Of a DNA stretch of 64,000 nucleotides, positions 37,401-45,642 are shown in pieces; the first letter of the stretch is position 1; every line of letters starts with the position of its first letter. The notes beneath the pieces were generated by a model, which was not told the origin of the DNA, searched no databases, and saw only the letters and a list, made by a program, of their open reading frames with translations. Origin of the DNA: an uncultured Verrucomicrobiae bacterium (lineage in GTDB: Bacteria; Verrucomicrobiota; Verrucomicrobiia; Limisphaerales; AAA164-E04); the NCBI GenBank assembly GCA_951813855.1, contig OX638380.1:760876-824875 (forward strand), in the 5' to 3' direction. Both the position numbers and the translations under genes were made by a program.

Positions 37401-38642
37401 GAACTGATCGCGGGCGATCCCTACAAAAACGTTCCGGTCGACGGTTTGTTCAGCGACCCGGAAAACGAAGGAATCCAGCTGAGCGCCTCCTCTGATTCGC
37501 CGGGGGTAGCCGGCGCGGTGATCGTCGGCGACCGCTTGCGGCTGGATCCGCACGAAGCCGGCACCGCCGTCGTCACGGTCGTCGCCGTCGATCCCCACGA
37601 AGCGAGCGCCTCCGTCAGTTTCGACCTGACGGTCGTCGCCCGCCAACCCACCGATTACGACTTGGACGACGACGGCCTGATCGAAGTTTCCAACCTCTTC
37701 CAACTGAACGCTATCCGCTGGGATCTCGACGGCAACGGCCGGGCGGATCATCCCGACTCCGACAATTTTTACGCCTTGGCCTATCCTAGCGCCGTCAGGA
37801 ACATGGGTTGTCCGGACGGCGATTGCCTGGGTTACGAGCTGATGGCGGATCTGGATTTCGACACCGACCAAAACGGCGTGATCGATTCGGGCGATCACTG
37901 GTGGAACGCTCGCAAGGGGTGGCAGCCGATCGGCACTCCGAGCGCTCCCTACACCGGGATTTTGGCCGGCAACGGCCATACGATCGTCAATCTGCACATC
38001 AACCGGACAACCCTCAGCGGCATCGGTTTATTCGGGGCCGTGGGAACGGCGGGAAGCGTCACAGACTTGCACCTCACCCGGTCGCTGATCCGGGGCCAAC
38101 ACTGGACCGGTTCGTTAGCCGGGGTCAACCACGGGACCGTCGCCGACTGTTCCTCGGAGGATTCCAACATCGCGGGCAACAGCACGGTCGGCGGTTTGAT
38201 CGGCCATAATTTCGGTTCGATCCATACCAGTTACTCGGCAGGGGTCATCGTCGGCAATAGCCTGCCCGGCGGCTTGACGGGCTGGAACTCGGGAACCCTG
38301 GCCGCTTCCTACGCCCAAGGGATCGTCAGGGGCCACAGCGCGGGCGGACTGGCCAGCCGGAATTTCGGCTCGATCGCCATCTGTTACTCGGCCGTTTCCA
38401 TCAGCGGCAAGAACGCCGGCGGTTTGACCGGCGAAGATTTCGGCCGGATCGAAGCCAGTTATTTCGACTCCGATCTCAGCGAAATCACCGGCCTGCTCGG
38501 CAAGACGACCGCGCAATTGCAAGAGCCGGTCGAGGCGATCGGCGTCTACGAATTGTGGACTTCCTACGACCTGGATGAGGACGGCAATCCCGACTCTCCT
38601 TGGAATTTCGGCGACGCTACCCAGTACCCCTCGTTGGATTAG
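34458..38642 (+). CDS. Large exported leucine-rich-repeat protein with GLUG repeats
   Basis: 1394 residues. Signal peptide (SRILFPFFITVALGIFLCQS) then an Asp/Pro/Gly-rich acidic linker to about residue 95. Two homologous LRR modules follow, each with a cap (CPGVYPDGRTQEVVDALVAA; CPDSLLHGRTLIVANAIIDQ) and repeats of the F-x-G-L-x-x-L-x-x-L-x-L-x-x-N-x-L type. A Calx-beta/cadherin-like domain (SITISEGQDSSYSIQL) separates them. A Big1-like Ig domain follows (PLPGLNIAFQVLEGGGTLDT), then an Ig-like region and C-terminal GLUG-type repeats (GGLIGHNFGSIHTSYSAGVI, GGLTGWNSGTLAASYAQGIV). The architecture suggests a surface adhesin or binding protein. No sorting signal or membrane anchor is visible at the C-terminus. 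The ATG at 34458 begins the signal peptide. Confidence 0.87.
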   Translation: MKVEYASRILFPFFITVALGIFLCQSAIAQEGTIPDGDPITEPKEPGEPNLPPMDPDEPASPNDDDDSNANNGGMNGEDPDNPGGGMDGSESGGDGMEEPGEPLVFCPGVYPDGRTQEVVDALVAAVPEANSCEDLTAADLASLNSLSLSGKGITALQAGDFTGLTNLRELNLGLNSLTELPEGLFAGLTNLSRLDLNGNRLTTLDASSFAGIENLLVLNLSDNRIQTIEGDTFHAFRQLAAIEMNMNELTAFYPETFEGLSTLQILTLWDNDLLGLHADTFKDLTDLRVLNLWGNDLTVLPPSLFHPTVNLRYIGLGANPLKVLDATQFQGLIHLQFLNLEGADLIRLDAKLFKDLKSLTNLNLWGNKLTYLPPSLFSGLDKLEFLGLWGNQLISVPLDLIEDLPSLQDLRLNGNQLVNLEEFLSRLTTPIFIDVTGSSSSLLTLITNPLDSITISEGQDSSYSIQLLSQPVNNAAITPVSTSPILTFSPEKLLFTPDNWRTPQTVTVIAGNDDDVEDETLFIRHAIKVQAVASTTTESLIASVLDDDELMLDCPDSLLHGRTLIVANAIIDQVDGVADCADITAEHLASIEELDLSEQKLNVLLSGDFAGLSGLKSLSLYRNRLAELPSDIFSGLTNLERLEIDRNDLVSLPGELFADLTKLRLLYVGGNPLKSVPLELFSGLNQLTLLSLSYTPLSALPPDLFVDLTELRSLILRNNQLVSLPEGTFAGLSGLKNLWLDGNQLTGLLPIELGELANLEFLSMNHNPFYFLPSDVFAGLAQLNWLDLQSCGLTEIDAALFTVLTKLRTLSLSRNDLKDLPADLFADQKNLKTLDLNGNNLTSQAVTETVPLIQGRGIAVTFDPTPHGALLNISGNHQTVVARNTLENPFVVQVIEGLGTPLPGLNIAFQVLEGGGTLDTNLVPTDAEGKASAVLTSGLAAGFNVVEASVVGLPLRTLFIAEATPYTNQAPSLTGELENLELIAGDPYKNVPVDGLFSDPENEGIQLSASSDSPGVAGAVIVGDRLRLDPHEAGTAVVTVVAVDPHEASASVSFDLTVVARQPTDYDLDDDGLIEVSNLFQLNAIRWDLDGNGRADHPDSDNFYALAYPSAVRNMGCPDGDCLGYELMADLDFDTDQNGVIDSGDHWWNARKGWQPIGTPSAPYTGILAGNGHTIVNLHINRTTLSGIGLFGAVGTAGSVTDLHLTRSLIRGQHWTGSLAGVNHGTVADCSSEDSNIAGNSTVGGLIGHNFGSIHTSYSAGVIVGNSLPGGLTGWNSGTLAASYAQGIVRGHSAGGLASRNFGSIAICYSAVSISGKNAGGLTGEDFGRIEASYFDSDLSEITGLLGKTTAQLQEPVEAIGVYELWTSYDLDEDGNPDSPWNFGDATQYPSLD

Positions 38643-38693
38643 CGGAGCGACGGCTTGACGCCGGTTCGGGCGGGTGCCGAGCCGGCCGCTCGC

Positions 38694-38742
38694 CCGGGCG
38701 GGATGTTGTCACGCTGACAATCCTTGCCCGGCGATCGTTTTT
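38694..38742 (+). terminator. Imperfect hairpin with T tract after the LRR gene
   Basis: CCGGGC...GTTGTC (38694-38710) pairs with GACAATCC..GCCCGG (38716-38731) around ACGCT, followed within a few bases by TTTTT (38738-38742). Confidence 0.5.
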
Positions 38743-38821
38743 CCGATTGGTACCGATTCACGCCGAAGAGAGGTCGAAACCCCTGCGGTTTCCGGTCAGG
38801 ATTCCTTCGCAGCCCCAACTA

Positions 38822-39031
38822 TAGCAGGGAAGAAGTAACGGTAATCAGGAAGGCCGGTTCAGTTTTTCGGGCATTTAAGTGCCGTTGTTTTCGTGACGGC
38901 CGGCAACCCCTGGCTCCGATTCGCCCGAGATTCGTCAGTGCCTTCGACCAGGTTGGGGGTTGGGGCGACGAGGAACCGATAACGGCAAGAATCTTTATGC
39001 TTCGGACGAGTGCCGGAGGGTGATGCCTCAC
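38822..39031 (-). pseudogene. 3'-end remnant of an ISAs1-type transposase
   Basis: Minus-strand translation, with one frame change, gives PPALVRSIKILAVIG and then APTPNLVEGTDESRANRSQG with LPAVTKTT. These align with the C-terminus of the transposase at 6464-8329 (NALFNNLALAIIL; GYPNLAEATDDFQTNRHQG; MRAVTKTT). The DNA match continues past the stop codon to about CTTCCCTGCT, the same terminus as the copy at 8.37 kb. The rest of 38643-39196 holds nothing else I can name. Confidence 0.65.
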
Positions 39032-39196
39032 GCCGGACTACAGTTCCGGGACACCGGCCGAATCGTGCTGATGCTGGAACGGCAGTGGAAAAGGAAGCCA
39101 ATAATCAAGGAGAGCAGCAGAAAAATCACGATCTGAGGACCGGAGAAAGGGCCACTCGTCAGCAACTCCCACTAGCCCTGCCGAGCAGACATAAAA

Positions 39197-41263
39197 TCAC
39201 AAGGCAATGGCTTTTTTGCCTGCCTCAAAACCTGCCTTATACGCTGCTTCGTACACCTCGGCACACTTGGCGCCGTAGCCGTATCGATGTCCCAAACTCG
39301 CTCCCGAAAGCTTCGTATAGCCATACCACATGATTTGATTTCCGGGTTCGGCATCATGCTTGCGACCGCGATAACCTCCCAGCTCGGCTACCAACCGAAC
39401 CGCGTTGCCCAATTCATTCGGAAATTTCATTTTGAGTGCCAAAGCGTAGTGCTTTAAAAAATTCAGTTCCTCATCGCTGAACATTAATTTAGAATCGCAA
39501 TCAGGCTCTTGGCGACCCAAGAGCGTCATCACCATGATACGCCAAGCGATCACGGCATTAATCGCGATGGCTCGTTGTAATCTGTTAGCGGTACGGAACA
39601 TTAAGTATTCGGCTTTGCACCCCGATTTGAGGACTCGAAAAAAATCCTCGATCCGCCAACGTTGATGATAAAATCTCACCATTTCGGCGGCTTTTTCGGC
39701 ATCTTTGACTTCCACGTTGGTCACTAAGCACCACTGGAGGGGTTTTTCCTCTTCGGGCGGGTCGGTTTCCTCGACGTGAACGGCGGAGAGCCGGACCGGT
39801 TCGGCTTGGGGACAAGTTTTAGTCGCGGGCAGCGTCACGTGACAAAACCGCAAAGCGCAACGCGCCACTCGCTTCTTCCGCGTTGGTCGAGCTGCCTTGC
39901 GGCTGGATTTTGGGCGTTCCGTCAGACCGTCGACTTCCAGGCTCAAATGATCCGCGGGCAGTTGCCGTTTGATGGTGGCAAATAGTTTCGCTTCTTCAGG
40001 CTTTAGTTTTCGGGCGGGTCGGGCTCGCACCAGTAGTTCCATTCGAGGGCGTTGACGCTGAGCGTGAAATAATTCGAACAGGTCCGCTTCGCGATCGCAC
40101 ACCAAGATGACCTGCGTTCGGCGAGTCAGTTGACTCGCCGCGTCGGCGCAATCTTTCCAGCCAGCCAACCAACGTTGTGAGGCCAAGCGTTCTGATTGGG
40201 CGGCGACATCAGGTGCCGGATCAAATCCCAAGCGCAAAAGTCCCAAAGGCAGACCTTGAGCTGTGACCGCCAAATTAGCGTGAAGATGCAGGCCGAAGGC
40301 CTTGGCCTGGGTTTGATTCTGCCCGATAATGCTTAAGTCTTCGCACCCGGGGCGAGTGGTAAAATTGAAATCGGCGCCGTCTTGAATCACCACCACCGTC
40401 TTTTGACCGCTCATGCGTCGGAGGCTGCGTTCCCGATGTGGAGCCAAGATGCTGGTCACCGTGATCTCCGAGGTCTCCGGTTGCTCAATCAAACGATAAT
40501 AGCCGCAGATCGCCGCTTCATCGCTCTGGTCGTTGGCATTGATGGCTCGCCCCGGATACTCTGCCAGCAGCGAAGCGCTTTTGATTAGTCGGGCTGTCAA
40601 GCGCTGATCCCCCAACCTGGCTTCTCCAAACTCATTCGCGGCCCATTCTTCTGAATTCAGTCCCGCTCCGATCGGCAGAGTGGCCGCCAGCTCAACCCGG
40701 GGAACTCCCAGACGCCGGGGCCAATCGCGCCGCAAGGGTCTTACGAATATCAACTTGACCGTTTTTTGGCGAAGGTTTTCTCGATCCTGCTATCCTCGCC
40801 CGGCCATCTTCCCGACCAAAATGAAATTAGCGGCCTTGTGACGGATTCCTTCGTAACGCTCGTCCAGATAGGTTTCCATCAGCCAAGGTTCTCGGTCGTA
40901 GCGGAATTGGAATTCCTCGGGTAGCCGACGCAGCAGAGTTCCTGGCAGGTGACTCGCCAGATTCCGGCAGCAGACCATGGGGCGGATCAAGAATCGATTC
41001 AGGCGAACCATTCGATCAAGATGAGCCCTTCGCACCGACTCCGACCAAGCTACCCAGTGATCCCGCGCCCGAACTTTCAAGGCCGCGGCGGCAAAGCCGG
41101 CGGCCCCCAAATAGCCCTGCTCCGAATGAAACAGATAGCGCAGCTGCTGACTGGCGAAATTCGCTATCCCTTGGGGATGCTCTCGAGCGATCATGGTGTT
41201 CCAAATGGCTCGATCCCCCGAAGTTTCAACCAAGCTAATAGTGAGATTCCGAACTGCCTTCAA
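39197..41263 (-). pseudogene. DruA-domain (DUF4338) IS4/Tn5-type transposase, split by an in-frame TAG
   Basis: Two frames (41263-40790 and below) are in the same reading frame and separated by one TAG at plus 40790-40792; read through, they give about 688 residues. The N-terminal part is a DUF4338/DruA domain (FASQQLRYLFHSEQGYLGAA, GFAAAALKVRARDHWVAW, NLASHLPGTLLRRLPEEF, METYLDERYEGIRHKAANF, then VGKMAGRG, stop, QDRENLRQKTVK). The remainder is a Tn5-like transposase: EWAANEFGEARLGDQRLTAR, VVIQDGADFNFTTRPGCEDL, VILVCDREADLFELF, and the Y-R-E-K block YHQRWRIEDFFRVLK. The start is TTG at 41263. One base change would restore the protein. Confidence 0.88.
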
Positions 41264-41268
41264 CTCGT

Positions 41269-41290
41269 CCGGAACCCCTCCGGGTTCCGG
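41269..41290 (-). promoter_or_regulatory. Perfect 9-bp hairpin just upstream of the DruA-IS4 start
   Basis: CCGGAACCC/GGGTTCCGG (41269-41277 with 41282-41290, loop CTCC) ends six bases before the TTG start codon on the minus strand. A hairpin there could mask the ribosome-binding site in transcripts entering from outside, as in several insertion sequences. Position seen; role inferred. Confidence 0.4.
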
Positions 41291-41519
41291 TGTTATTTAC
41301 CACTTTATTTCGGGCGAAATTTGAATTGAGGTGGTCGAGATACCGATTGGATGCTGGAGATGACCATGGCTCCGAGAAAAAACTGCTTGGAAACGAAAAA
41401 TCGACTAGTCGTCTTAGTTGGGAGTGACGATCCAAGGGGAAGAGAGTTCTGCTCGGTGAAGACACCGCTCCAGTCTTTGGCTCCTTGAGATTTCTGGAAT
41501 TGGGCGTCGGGGGGTCGCT

Positions 41520-41828
41520 CAAGAAACGATCGGTGCCGTGGTCGCCGCCTTCGTCGGCATCCAAGACACGTAGGATTCCTTTCAGGTTCCAACGTTTGAG
41601 CCAATCTGGCAAGCATGGGATCGTGTCAGCGGTAGAGACGAAGACGGCACCGCTGGTCCGCAATTGAGGGAGCAAGGGTTAGTCGGAATGGGTGTCGCCG
41701 GGACTTTTCCGTGAGGCAGACGATGGGAAAAGGGGCACGATTTGAGGCTAACCAGAAACGGCCGCGACGCTTACGGGAACCACGGGGCAGGGCTCGGAAT
41801 CGAGAGCCGTCGGGACGCTGGCAGGTAT
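41520..41828 (-). pseudogene. Second Toprim-protein remnant, frameshifted
   Basis: The minus strand reads RPDGSRFRALPRGSRKRRGR, FWLASNRAPFPIVCLTE, then after a frame change and small loss SGAVFVSTADTIPCLPDWLK and ILRVLDADEGGDH. These match the Toprim layout of the remnant at 3721-4206 (SRFR, SRK, FWL, LTES, LDADxxGDH). Here the Asp-x-Asp pair is intact, but the glutamate helix is deleted or shifted. No gene follows it before the acyl-CoA dehydrogenase stop at 42011. Confidence 0.55.
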
Positions 41829-42010
41829 CGTCGGCCTCAGTTCCGGAGGGTAGGCTCTGGGTGTCGGGAGACCAGCCGCTCAGGATGGCTATCGCGGTCC
41901 ATTCTTAACCGAAACACCCTGAAAATAAAAACGCACGGTTTCACGAAATAATGTAGTAAATAACACATGGGCGGCAACGCCGCTTCGGCAGCCAGAAGGA
42001 CCAGGGCGAA

Positions 42011-43132
42011 TCAATCGTCCAACAACTGAGCCGCCAAGCGTTCGCGATGAAAATCGGCGTCGCCGAACTGCAGTTCCCCGGCCTTGGCCCGCCGAAGGTA
42101 AAGGTGCAGATCGCAGTCCCAGGTCACCCCGACCCCGCCGTGGAGTTGAATGCTCTTTTCGCCCACTTCCCGCCCGGCGTCCGAACACCAGATTTTGGCG
42201 ACCGAAAAGAGCTCCTCGCCGGCCGGGACCGTCGCGTCCCAGGCTTGGGCCGCCCGAAAGACGACACTGCGGGCCGTTTCGGTCCGCGACAACATGTCGG
42301 CACACAATTGCTGAACCAGCTGAAAGTCTCCGATGGGGCGGCCGAACTGCCGCCGACGGCGAGCGTAACTTAACGACTCCTCCACGAGGCGCCGCATGAC
42401 GCCTACCAGATCGGCGCACGTCACGAGCGTCCCCAAGCGCTCCAGACGCTGCCACGCCGTTTCCACGAGAGGGCCTCTTCCCAGGATTTCATGGGGTTTC
42501 ACCGCGACGTTCTCGAAGCGAACCTGACCCATCGGCCGCGTCAAATCGATCGACGGCGTCTTTTCGATCCGCACTCCCTGCCGCGACACCGGCAACGACA
42601 CGACAGCCAATTCTCCCCGCTCGCGCACGAAGCAAAGCAACCGATCCGCTCCCGGAACGCCGCTAACCAGGGTCTTCACTCCACTCAATCGCGAAGCGTG
42701 ATCATCCAAGGACAAGCGAACGGCTTCCGGCTCCCACCCCGGCACGGCTTCATGCCAAGCGATCGCCAAGCGCGATTCGCCGGCAGCCACCCGATTGAGC
42801 TCGGAACGATCACCGCCGAGTTCTTGCCACAAAGAGGCGGAGCAGACCGTCGCGCCGAACGAACCAGGCACGGCCGCTCGGCCCAACTCTTCCATCAAGA
42901 CCGTCAAATCCGTGACGCCCCCGCCCTGTCCGTCGCAGGCTTCGGGCAAGAGCAAGCCGAGCCAACCTTCTTGAGCGAACCGCCGCCAGAGTTCGGGATC
43001 GTGCGCTTCGTCGCTTGCGATCAATTCCCGGACGCGCGAACCGGGACAATGCCGTTCGAACAGTTCGCGGGCCGAATTTCGCAACAACGTTTGAAACGGG
43101 GTCAATTCCACCGGCTCAACACGATCGCGCAT
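42011..43132 (-). CDS. Acyl-CoA dehydrogenase
   Basis: FAD-dependent alpha,beta-dehydrogenation of acyl-CoA. 373 residues with the helical N-terminal domain (SARELFERHCPGSRVRELIA, GWLGLLLPEACDGQGGGVTD), a shortened middle domain and the C-terminal domain (SYARRRRQFGRPIGDFQLVQ, SIQLHGGVGVTWDCDLHLYL). The dehydrogenase base and FAD contacts are not clearly assignable; sequences of this shape are often the second member of a two-subunit acyl-CoA dehydrogenase. Its start overlaps the end of the next gene upstream by 17 bases, so the two are coupled. Confidence 0.9.
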   Translation of the reverse strand: MRDRVEPVELTPFQTLLRNSARELFERHCPGSRVRELIASDEAHDPELWRRFAQEGWLGLLLPEACDGQGGGVTDLTVLMEELGRAAVPGSFGATVCSASLWQELGGDRSELNRVAAGESRLAIAWHEAVPGWEPEAVRLSLDDHASRLSGVKTLVSGVPGADRLLCFVRERGELAVVSLPVSRQGVRIEKTPSIDLTRPMGQVRFENVAVKPHEILGRGPLVETAWQRLERLGTLVTCADLVGVMRRLVEESLSYARRRRQFGRPIGDFQLVQQLCADMLSRTETARSVVFRAAQAWDATVPAGEELFSVAKIWCSDAGREVGEKSIQLHGGVGVTWDCDLHLYLRRAKAGELQFGDADFHRERLAAQLLDD

Positions 43133-44309
43133 CGTTCCCCATGTCTGCCCCCAGCTTCAAAGCTCGGCGGGCGATCAAGCCTCTCATGATTTCGCTGGTG
43201 CCGGCTTCGATGGTATCGCCCCGGGCACGCAGATAACGATGAATCCAGATCCCGTTATCATAGGTCTCCAATTGGGCTCGATCCCCCAGCACGGCCAGCG
43301 CCGTTTGGACCAAGCGTTGATTCATTTCGCTCCAGAATAATTTCAGCAGCGCACTTTGGAAATCTGAAGCGGGAGCCTCCGCCCGCGACGACAAGACCCG
43401 CCAAACGTGCGCACGGAAAACCTGCAATTCGGCATAGGCTTGGGCGATTTTCGAGCGATAGCCGCGGGACAGCGCCCGGGTTTCGCCCGAGTCACGCGCG
43501 GCTTTCACCTTAGCGATCAGTTCGGTCAACGTGGCGTGGAATCGTTCGTACAAAGCCAATCCCAATTTGATCCGTTCGTGTTCGAGCGCCCGCATCGCGA
43601 TCCGCCAGCCCTCCCCCGGTTTCCCCAACACGCGATGCGCCGGAACGGCCACGCCAGAAAACGTCAGTTCCCCGAACCGACGATCGCCGGTAATTCGCCG
43701 AATCGGACGAACGGCGATCCCCGGGCTTTTCATATCGACCAGGAAACAACTGACGCTCCGGCGATCGGCCTCGCCGCCCGGCGTTTTCGCCAACAGCAAA
43801 CACCAGTCGGCCACGGCGGCGTAACTGGTCCAAATCTTCCGGCCTTCGACGACGTAACCATCGCCTCGCCGTTCGGCCCGAGTGGTCAACGATTGCAGAT
43901 CGCTCCCCGCTTCCGGTTCGGTGAATCCCTGGCACCAAAGATGGGAACCGTCCAGAATCCTCGGCAGAAAAAAGCGGCGTTGCTCTTCGCTTCCTTCGGC
44001 GATCAACGTCGGACCTACCAAACTTTCACCGATCACACCGATCCGTTCGGGAACGTTCTGAGCCGCCAACTCGCCGAAAATCATCGCCTCCGCTCTTTCG
44101 GACGCTCCTTGACCGCCGTATCTCACCGGCCAAGACAATCCGGCCCATCCGCCCTCGAACAAACGCCGTTGCCATTGCCTCAGGGCTTGCCAATAGCCGA
44201 TCCCGTCCCGTCCCTCCTCGGGCAACGGCCGAGAAGGCAAGTTAGCGGCCAGCCAGCGGAGAAACCGATTCCGCAGCTGCGTTTCTTCTTCTGTTAGCCC
44301 CCAGTCCAT
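43116..44309 (-). CDS. Acyl-CoA dehydrogenase, partner subunit
   Basis: 397 residues from the ATG at 44309 (MDWGLTEEETQLRNRFLRWL); a start 102 bases upstream would add an unlikely Arg/Pro stretch. Motifs: GWAGLSWPVRYGGQGASERA, the FAD/substrate strand CQGFTEPEAGSDLQSLTTRA, VEGRKIWTSYAAVADWCLLL, and the C-terminal YLRARGDTIEAGTSEIMRGL. It is divergent from the thiolase gene across a 135-base promoter region, and together they form a beta-oxidation module. A heteromeric enzyme with the gene at 42011-43132 is plausible. Confidence 0.9.
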   Translation of the reverse strand: MDWGLTEEETQLRNRFLRWLAANLPSRPLPEEGRDGIGYWQALRQWQRRLFEGGWAGLSWPVRYGGQGASERAEAMIFGELAAQNVPERIGVIGESLVGPTLIAEGSEEQRRFFLPRILDGSHLWCQGFTEPEAGSDLQSLTTRAERRGDGYVVEGRKIWTSYAAVADWCLLLAKTPGGEADRRSVSCFLVDMKSPGIAVRPIRRITGDRRFGELTFSGVAVPAHRVLGKPGEGWRIAMRALEHERIKLGLALYERFHATLTELIAKVKAARDSGETRALSRGYRSKIAQAYAELQVFRAHVWRVLSSRAEAPASDFQSALLKLFWSEMNQRLVQTALAVLGDRAQLETYDNGIWIHRYLRARGDTIEAGTSEIMRGLIARRALKLGADMGNDARSC

Positions 44310-44404
44310 CGCTCTCGGTCCCGCCGGCCGCTCCCGGAAAGCGCCTTGTCGAAAAACCCGGCTCGAAGCCGGCCATCGCCGATCGCCCGCCCCACCCGGC
44401 TGGT

Positions 44405-44433
44405 TTGCCAAATTAAAAAAAACCTACTAGAAT
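44405..44433 (+). promoter_or_regulatory. Sigma-70-type promoter of the thiolase operon
   Basis: TTGCCA at 44405-44410, 17-base A-rich spacer, TAGAAT at 44428-44433; the thiolase ATG follows 11 bases later, implying a very short leader. Confidence 0.6.
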
Positions 44434-44444
44434 TCCAAGACCTT

Positions 44445-45629
44445 ATGAGAGAAGCCGTCTTGGTGGGCACCGCACGCACCCCGCTAGCCAAATCGTTTCG
44501 AGGTTCGCTCAATCGCACCCGTCCCGACGACATGATGGCTCACTGCATGCGTACCGTGATCGAACGGGCACCGGGCGTCACCGGCGACCAAATCGAAGAC
44601 ATCGTTATCGGCTGCAGCTTTCCGGAAAAAGCCCAAGGCATGAATATCGCTCGCATCGCGGCTCTCCGGGCCGGGCTGCCGGTGTCAGGAGCGGCCATGA
44701 CCATCAATCGGTTTTGCGCCTCCGGGCTGGAAGCCGTAGTCATCGCCGCTAATCGCATCGTCAACGAATACGTGGATATCGCCTTGGCCGGCGGCGTGGA
44801 AAGCCTCACTTCGCTCGGCGACCTCCGGCCCAACGTCAATCCCTGGATCGCTGAACGTTATCCAGGCATCTACCTCAGCATGGGGCAAACGGCGGAAATT
44901 CTGGCTCGGCGCTACCGGATAACCCGTCAGGAGCAAGACGAATATGCCTGGTCAAGCCAGCAACGAACCGCCCAAGCCCAACAAGCCGGTTTTTTCGAAA
45001 AGGAATTGGCCCCCTTGACCGTCGTACGCGCTCAGGTCGACAAACGAACGGGAATCCCTAAAGGCGAGGAGAAAATCCGATTCGAACGCGACGAGTGCCA
45101 GCGTCCGGACACGACGCTGCAAGGTTTGACCGCTCTCAAGCCTCACTTCGAAAGCAAAAACGGTACCGTCACGGCCGGCAACGCTTCGCAATTGGCCGAC
45201 GGCGCTTCGATCAACCTGCTCATGTCAAAAGAAAAGGCCCAAGGTCTAGGACTTCAACCGGCAATCGTTTTTCGAGGTCACGCGGTCGCCGGATGTTCGC
45301 CGGAAGAAATGGGCATCGGCCCCGTTCACGCCGTCCCCCGGCTGCTGAAACGAACCGGCCTGACCGTTCCGGACGTCGACCTGTGGGAAATCAACGAAGC
45401 GTTCGCGGTACAAGTCATTTACTGCCGAAACCGGTTAGGTATCGACCGGGATAAACTCAACATGCACGGCGGTTCGATCTCTCTGGGCCATCCTTACGGA
45501 ATGACCGGAGCGCGGCTGGTCGGCACCTTGGCTAACGGCATGCAACGCCGAGGCGATCGCTTCGGCGTCGTCGCCATGTGCGTCGGCGGCGGTCAGGGCG
45601 TGGCCTCTCTCTTCGAATTATGCTCCTGA
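44445..45629 (+). CDS. fadA: Acetyl-CoA acyltransferase (thiolase)
   Basis: Cleaves 3-ketoacyl-CoA with CoA to give acetyl-CoA. 394 residues; the start MREAVLVGTARTPLAKSFRG matches the family. The nucleophilic cysteine is in MTINRFCASGLEAVVIAANR, the histidine in GGSISLGHPYGMTGARLVG, and the second cysteine in VVAMCVGGGQGVASLFE. Also present are WEINEAFAVQVIYC and the substrate loop. It is followed 13 bases later by the bifunctional hydratase/dehydrogenase in the usual fadA-fadB partnership. The symbol is by function, not proven orthology. Confidence 0.93.
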   Translation: MREAVLVGTARTPLAKSFRGSLNRTRPDDMMAHCMRTVIERAPGVTGDQIEDIVIGCSFPEKAQGMNIARIAALRAGLPVSGAAMTINRFCASGLEAVVIAANRIVNEYVDIALAGGVESLTSLGDLRPNVNPWIAERYPGIYLSMGQTAEILARRYRITRQEQDEYAWSSQQRTAQAQQAGFFEKELAPLTVVRAQVDKRTGIPKGEEKIRFERDECQRPDTTLQGLTALKPHFESKNGTVTAGNASQLADGASINLLMSKEKAQGLGLQPAIVFRGHAVAGCSPEEMGIGPVHAVPRLLKRTGLTVPDVDLWEINEAFAVQVIYCRNRLGIDRDKLNMHGGSISLGHPYGMTGARLVGTLANGMQRRGDRFGVVAMCVGGGQGVASLFELCS

Positions 45630-45642
45630 AACCCGATCGATA

